DNA of 64,000 nucleotides from Diphasiastrum complanatum (taxonomy: Eukaryota; Streptophyta; Lycopodiopsida; Lycopodiales; Lycopodiaceae): positions 1-64,000 of the forward strand of contig MU831574.1 of the NCBI GenBank assembly GCA_029204225.1, read 5' to 3'. Positions 52,305 through 64,000 of the stretch are shown piece by piece. A program made the translations under genes and the position numbers. Under the pieces are notes generated by a model, which did no database searches, was not told where the DNA came from, and worked only from the letters and a program-made list of their open reading frames with translations. Position 1 is the stretch's first letter. Each line of letters opens with the position of its first letter.

Positions 52305-53278
52305 AACTGCATGTCAAAATCCTAGAAAAATGTTCTAGACTAATGCTTATAAGCCTTTTGACAACATTACGCAATGTTGTGAGGTAAAAACTTTTGGAAC
52401 ATTGAAAAAATTCGAAAAAGTGGTTCCTATGCGATTTACAAAGTTTGCGGCATCTATATCTACCTAGTTAGTCACATATGACATACTTATATATATGTGT
52501 TGGGAAAAGGCATATGTTAGCATAAAGACATATGTTAACATAAATGCATACGTTGGGAAAAGGCATATGTTAACATAAAGGTTTGATTAAGGATTATTCC
52601 AAGTTCCAACATGTTATATGTTGTTTAGAAGTTGGTATATCTAAAGTTTAGTATAAAGAATACAATAGTACTTCCAAGGGAAATTTAAAAGATGACACTT
52701 TGTTATATACATGTCTTGTAAAGACAAGGCTATTAAATTCTAGGTCATAATGGTAGGCCAAGACTTAATGAGAGCTAGCTATGCACCAACAACATGGTCA
52801 TACTACGTCAATACAAACAACAAATTTTCAACTTATGACCATTTGAGTGGGCATGTTTAAAAAACGAGTTATCAAGCTCTAAGTTTCTCTCAAGATTACT
52901 TGGTTGGATGATTTTTGCAATTGGGTTTCTTGTTAAATTAATGGAGTTTAAATACCTATACATTACAAGATGAGAAGAAATAGATTGGACAATTTTATAT
53001 CTAGTGCTCAAACATTTATCAATGGTCTCACATTCATGACTTGGGACAGATGATTAATTTGACTATCCTCACAATACTTACTTGTTGTGACATGGATAAG
53101 AATTGAGAATATACATAGATGCCTTACTTGGTTATTGTCTTGGATAAATTGGTGAGCATATTTTCCTCAACATGGTGTACATTGTTGGATGGTTTGGAGT
53201 CATTAATAGATATAATCATTTTTATTGGTTTTGAATGATTTGTTGCGAATTGTATATGTCTAGTTTTGTTAGGTTCAA
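52305..53278 (+). other. Spacer, nothing recognised
   Basis: AT-rich; short imperfect repeats of GGCATATGTTA(G/A)CATAAAG occur at 52510-52585. No gene or transposon motif. Confidence 0.4.
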
Positions 53279-53305
53279 AAAACGCACGCGCCCACACGCG
53301 CGCAC

Positions 53306-53337
<32 letters not shown>

Positions 53338-53416
53338 GCACACGCACACTCGTACACGCTCACGCACTCACACACTCATGCATGCACGCATGCATGTGCA
53401 AGTGTGCGCACACAAA

Positions 53417-53454
<38 letters not shown>
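53279..53454 (+). repeat. Long alternating purine-pyrimidine tract: (CACACG)n then (TG)n
   Basis: Variants of CACACG/CACGCA fill 53281-53385, GCATGC words follow, then AAATTG and an uninterrupted TG array (53419-53444) ending GCGCGCGCG. The CA-rich and TG-rich halves are complementary, so the tract could form Z-DNA or a hairpin. His-Ala or Cys-Val open frames across it are artefacts. Confidence 0.9.
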
Positions 53455-53946
53455 AGATGCACAATTATGCTATTGGATGAAGCGAGAATCAAATAAATAC
53501 TCAAAAACCTTGCTTTGCACACGAATCCATGCAATGTAACAAAACAACTAATCTTTTCAACTGCAAACAAGCCCCCAAGCCTTACAAATTGATGTGGCAA
53601 AAAAATGTAATTGCATAAGGTGAGATTATTAGGTCTTGCCAAGCAATGTAGAGTAAAAAAAATTACATGGCTTTGTGAATGACATTATAAGTGGCAAGTT
53701 TCTTTACTTCTTGTAAAAGTGAATGCAAATTCGTCCCCTTTGAGATTAAGGACAACAAAAGGATTACCAATTGTGAGTGCATAGGTAAGAATGGGTGTTG
53801 ACAATTGCCCAAAAGAAATAGAAAAAGGGATAGCTTCCTTGGTCCACCACTTACATGTGCCTGGGGATCCTCTCTCGTCTAGTTGTCCCAAGGTTGCATC
53901 CAGTCTAGGCATTCAAAGATATGTTTCAAAAAGCAAGGGGCCACTT

Positions 53947-54205
<259 letters not shown>

Positions 54206-56048
54206 TAAAGTTTGATTCTTGTGGAATATGCTTGCAAATAAATAGTTGATATCATACCATTACACAATGAATGTGAAAGAATTTGAGTAAGAACTGTTTA
54301 GATTTTGCTCGGCTAACTTATCTTGTAAGTGTTAAGTAATGGCATTAATCTCATTCTCAACAACCCATCACACCACAAACTATTAATATAAGACATTATG
54401 GGAATGTTGTAGTGATCAAACCAGACACATGTACGTCACAAACTTGTCTATTAACCAAGCTTGACAATTTTTAGAAAGAGAGTACTAAAATAAGTAAGAT
54501 CAAGATGCTCAACCCAAATGTTTAGTCACTTAAATGATTCTCTAACCTAGGCGTCTTGCTTGCACTATGACATGCATGTCCAAGAGTTTGGCATTGGGAG
54601 AGAGAGAGCCAAAAAGAGAATGAGAATTTCCTTGTCTTCTAAGGTGCTCATTGTGCGGAGGTGAATGTTGTGGGCTCATCATTTCTCCACCTACAAGGGT
54701 CAAAAGCCAAGTGGTCAATTTTCAAGCGGGATAGAGATGGTAGTGGCAGCCCCCGCATAATTCGAGGGTGGTGGAGACTCTGAAGATGATGAGAGGAGTT
54801 GCTAGCCCTCCATCACCCTCACACGAGGGCAGAATTGTAAATGACATGCAGTTGAGGATTCGAAAAACCCGATGCTTCCCCCGAGGCTAGAGAAATCAAA
54901 ACCAATGCCAAAAGACACATTTGAAGACCCCAGGCTGAGCCACAACGATACTATTGAGGCCCAAGGGAGATACATATATAGCCCACGCGTCAAGTGATGC
55001 AACAATAGGCCGTCATGCACGTTGACATCCGGTCCTACTCTGCGTCCGCCGGTTCTCAGAAGAAACCGATGGACTAAAGCTAGTGCCCGGTGGTACAAAG
55101 GGCAGCCACGAAATTAATGGACAACAGGCAGAATGCTATTGCGAGTCCGTCGGTTCTCGGAAGAAACCGGTGGACATAAAGCTAGTGCCCGTCGGTTCCC
55201 GGAAGAAACCGTTGGACATAAAGGTAGTGCCCGGTGGTGCAAAGGGGAGCCACGAAATCAAAGGTGCGGTTAATAAATACCAGCAACGACCATCCGGGGT
55301 TCGAACCTGGGTGGGTGGTTACCATAGAAGGTTATCGACGAAGGATTTAACCTCCTCTGGGGTTAGAGGGCTAAACGTGTTTCTGCTTTCTCTGATGGCT
55401 TCGTCTTCCTGACGACGCCATAGCTGGAGTCTGGAGATCTGGCGATCATACAGACAACAAACAGCAAGATCGTCATCATCATCGGAAGGATGTACAGAAG
55501 GCGATCCAAGCAGGGATCGTGAGGTATGGATGAGGAGGCGGATTTGTGGAATCTGGATTTGAAAATCCTTGAGCTAGATCTAAGACACACGCCTTTTGGC
55601 GGGGTGGACGTTTGTTTCAGATATTGCGAGCTTGCTTCGAGGTTTTGCAGGAGGGGAAGGTTTGGGTGGAGTAGGTGGTGAAGATTTTGCCGAGGTGCTT
55701 TAGGTTATGGTTTGTGGAGGATGAACTGAGCTGCGAGGAACAAATCTGGAAGCGATGATTGAGAAGATGAGTAAGGCTTTCGTCAAGCGGGATTTGTTGG
55801 TGAAGAATAGGGTAAACGAAGTCCCGGGAGGTGGAAAGGGCCGCCTTCAAGCGCATGGATCGTAGGCTGGTCAATGGACCGGGGCACTGGTGTAGGCTTT
55901 TTCGATTTGCATATATTAGCTTAGTTTTAGAGCTCTAGAGGATAGTTTTCTGCAAGAGCAGTTTCAGAAACGCAGTTTGTCCGATTACAACATTCCTGAA
56001 GTTATTCAACCGTCTGACGCTTCGGGGGAAAACGAGCATCGAAGAAGG
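54206..56048 (+). other. Upstream region of the MAP kinase gene
   Basis: 54206-55040 contains nothing recognisable. A minisatellite occupies 55045-55260. 55290-55310 has GGGGTTCGAACCTGG, a B-box-like string. 55380-55900 is GC-richer with short open frames on the - strand and no known domain; it may include the promoter or an untranslated exon. 55900-56048 is the likely 5' UTR. No clear TATA box fixes the transcription start. Confidence 0.45.
55045..55260 (+). repeat. Three-unit minisatellite upstream of the MAP kinase
   Basis: The motif CGGTTCTC(A/G)GAAGAAACCG recurs near 55050, 55149 and 55192, followed by TGGAC(AT)AAAG(C/G)TAGTGCC. Units 1 and 3 also share a GGTGGT(A/G)CAAAGGG...GCCACGAAAT extension that unit 2 lacks. 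Confidence 0.85.
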
Positions 56049-63908
<7,860 letters not shown>

Positions 63909-64000
63909 GTCCTCTATTTGACATCTCTCAGAAGTATACTCTGTTGTTTATGTTAGTTTTACAGGACTCTTTTAGTAACATTAGCACATTGAGATGCTCA

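Noticed and set aside
53235-53642. His/Ala/Thr- or Cys/Val-rich open frames
   Set aside because: Produced by the (CACACG)n and (TG)n simple repeats.
55288-55312. tRNA or SINE B box (GGTTCGAACC) upstream of the MAP kinase
   Set aside because: B box only; no A box at the right distance on either strand and no cloverleaf could be drawn.
55363-55874. Two - strand open frames upstream of the MAP kinase, as a divergent gene
   Set aside because: No known domain, separated by stops, and no splice sites that join them convincingly. Could be promoter or untranslated sequence.

Overview
This window is nuclear DNA from a land plant. It has two multi-exon genes on the + strand, GT-AG introns from about 100 bp to 11 kb, Ty1/copia and Ty3/gypsy remnants primed by initiator-Met tRNA, hAT transposons and long (GA)n arrays. 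No bacterial or organellar gene organisation is visible. The lineage cannot be fixed. The chromatin remodeller differs noticeably from the flowering-plant versions I know, which weakly suggests a fern, lycophyte or gymnosperm.

Positions 1368-28516 (+) hold the last twelve exons of a DDM1/Lsh-type SNF2 remodeller, the plant protein that keeps transposons methylated and silent. Its 5' exons lie left of the window. The visible coding sequence is 1,881 nt (626 codons plus stop), but introns stretch it over 27 kb. The third visible intron ends with a hAT-like remnant. The 11.1-kb sixth intron (5850-16956) holds a decayed copia element (about 8510-11710), split by a 1.2-kb solo LTR with a 5-bp target duplication, and a decayed gypsy element on the - strand (13637-15560). 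The 7.1-kb eighth intron holds a complete 5,211-bp hAT element (17841-23051) whose transposase is recognisable but broken.

Positions 28517-56048 are a 27.5-kb transposon-filled spacer: an internally inverted copia integrase, copia RT fragments, a gypsy LTR with a PBS on one side and chromodomain integrase on the other, an isolated LTR+PBS, a gypsy gag remnant, and a copia LTR+PBS on the - strand. The centrepiece is a structurally intact copia element at 43637-49486 (-). It has a TTCCA duplication on both sides, LTRs identical by eye except for an 11-bp duplication, a perfect PBS, a PPT and an uninterrupted 1,316-codon Gag-Pol frame. It looks very young and possibly mobile.

Positions 56049-63908 (+) hold the first nine coding exons of a TDY-class plant MAP kinase, which runs off the right edge. 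Its 4.9-kb fourth intron carries two short non-autonomous hAT-like elements, one with a perfect 8-bp duplication.

I found no new molecular machine. The most notable points are the intact copia element, the hAT element and solo LTR inside the introns of a transposon-silencing gene, and a hAT transposase with an acidic, AT-hook-like and Gly-Arg-rich C-terminal extension.
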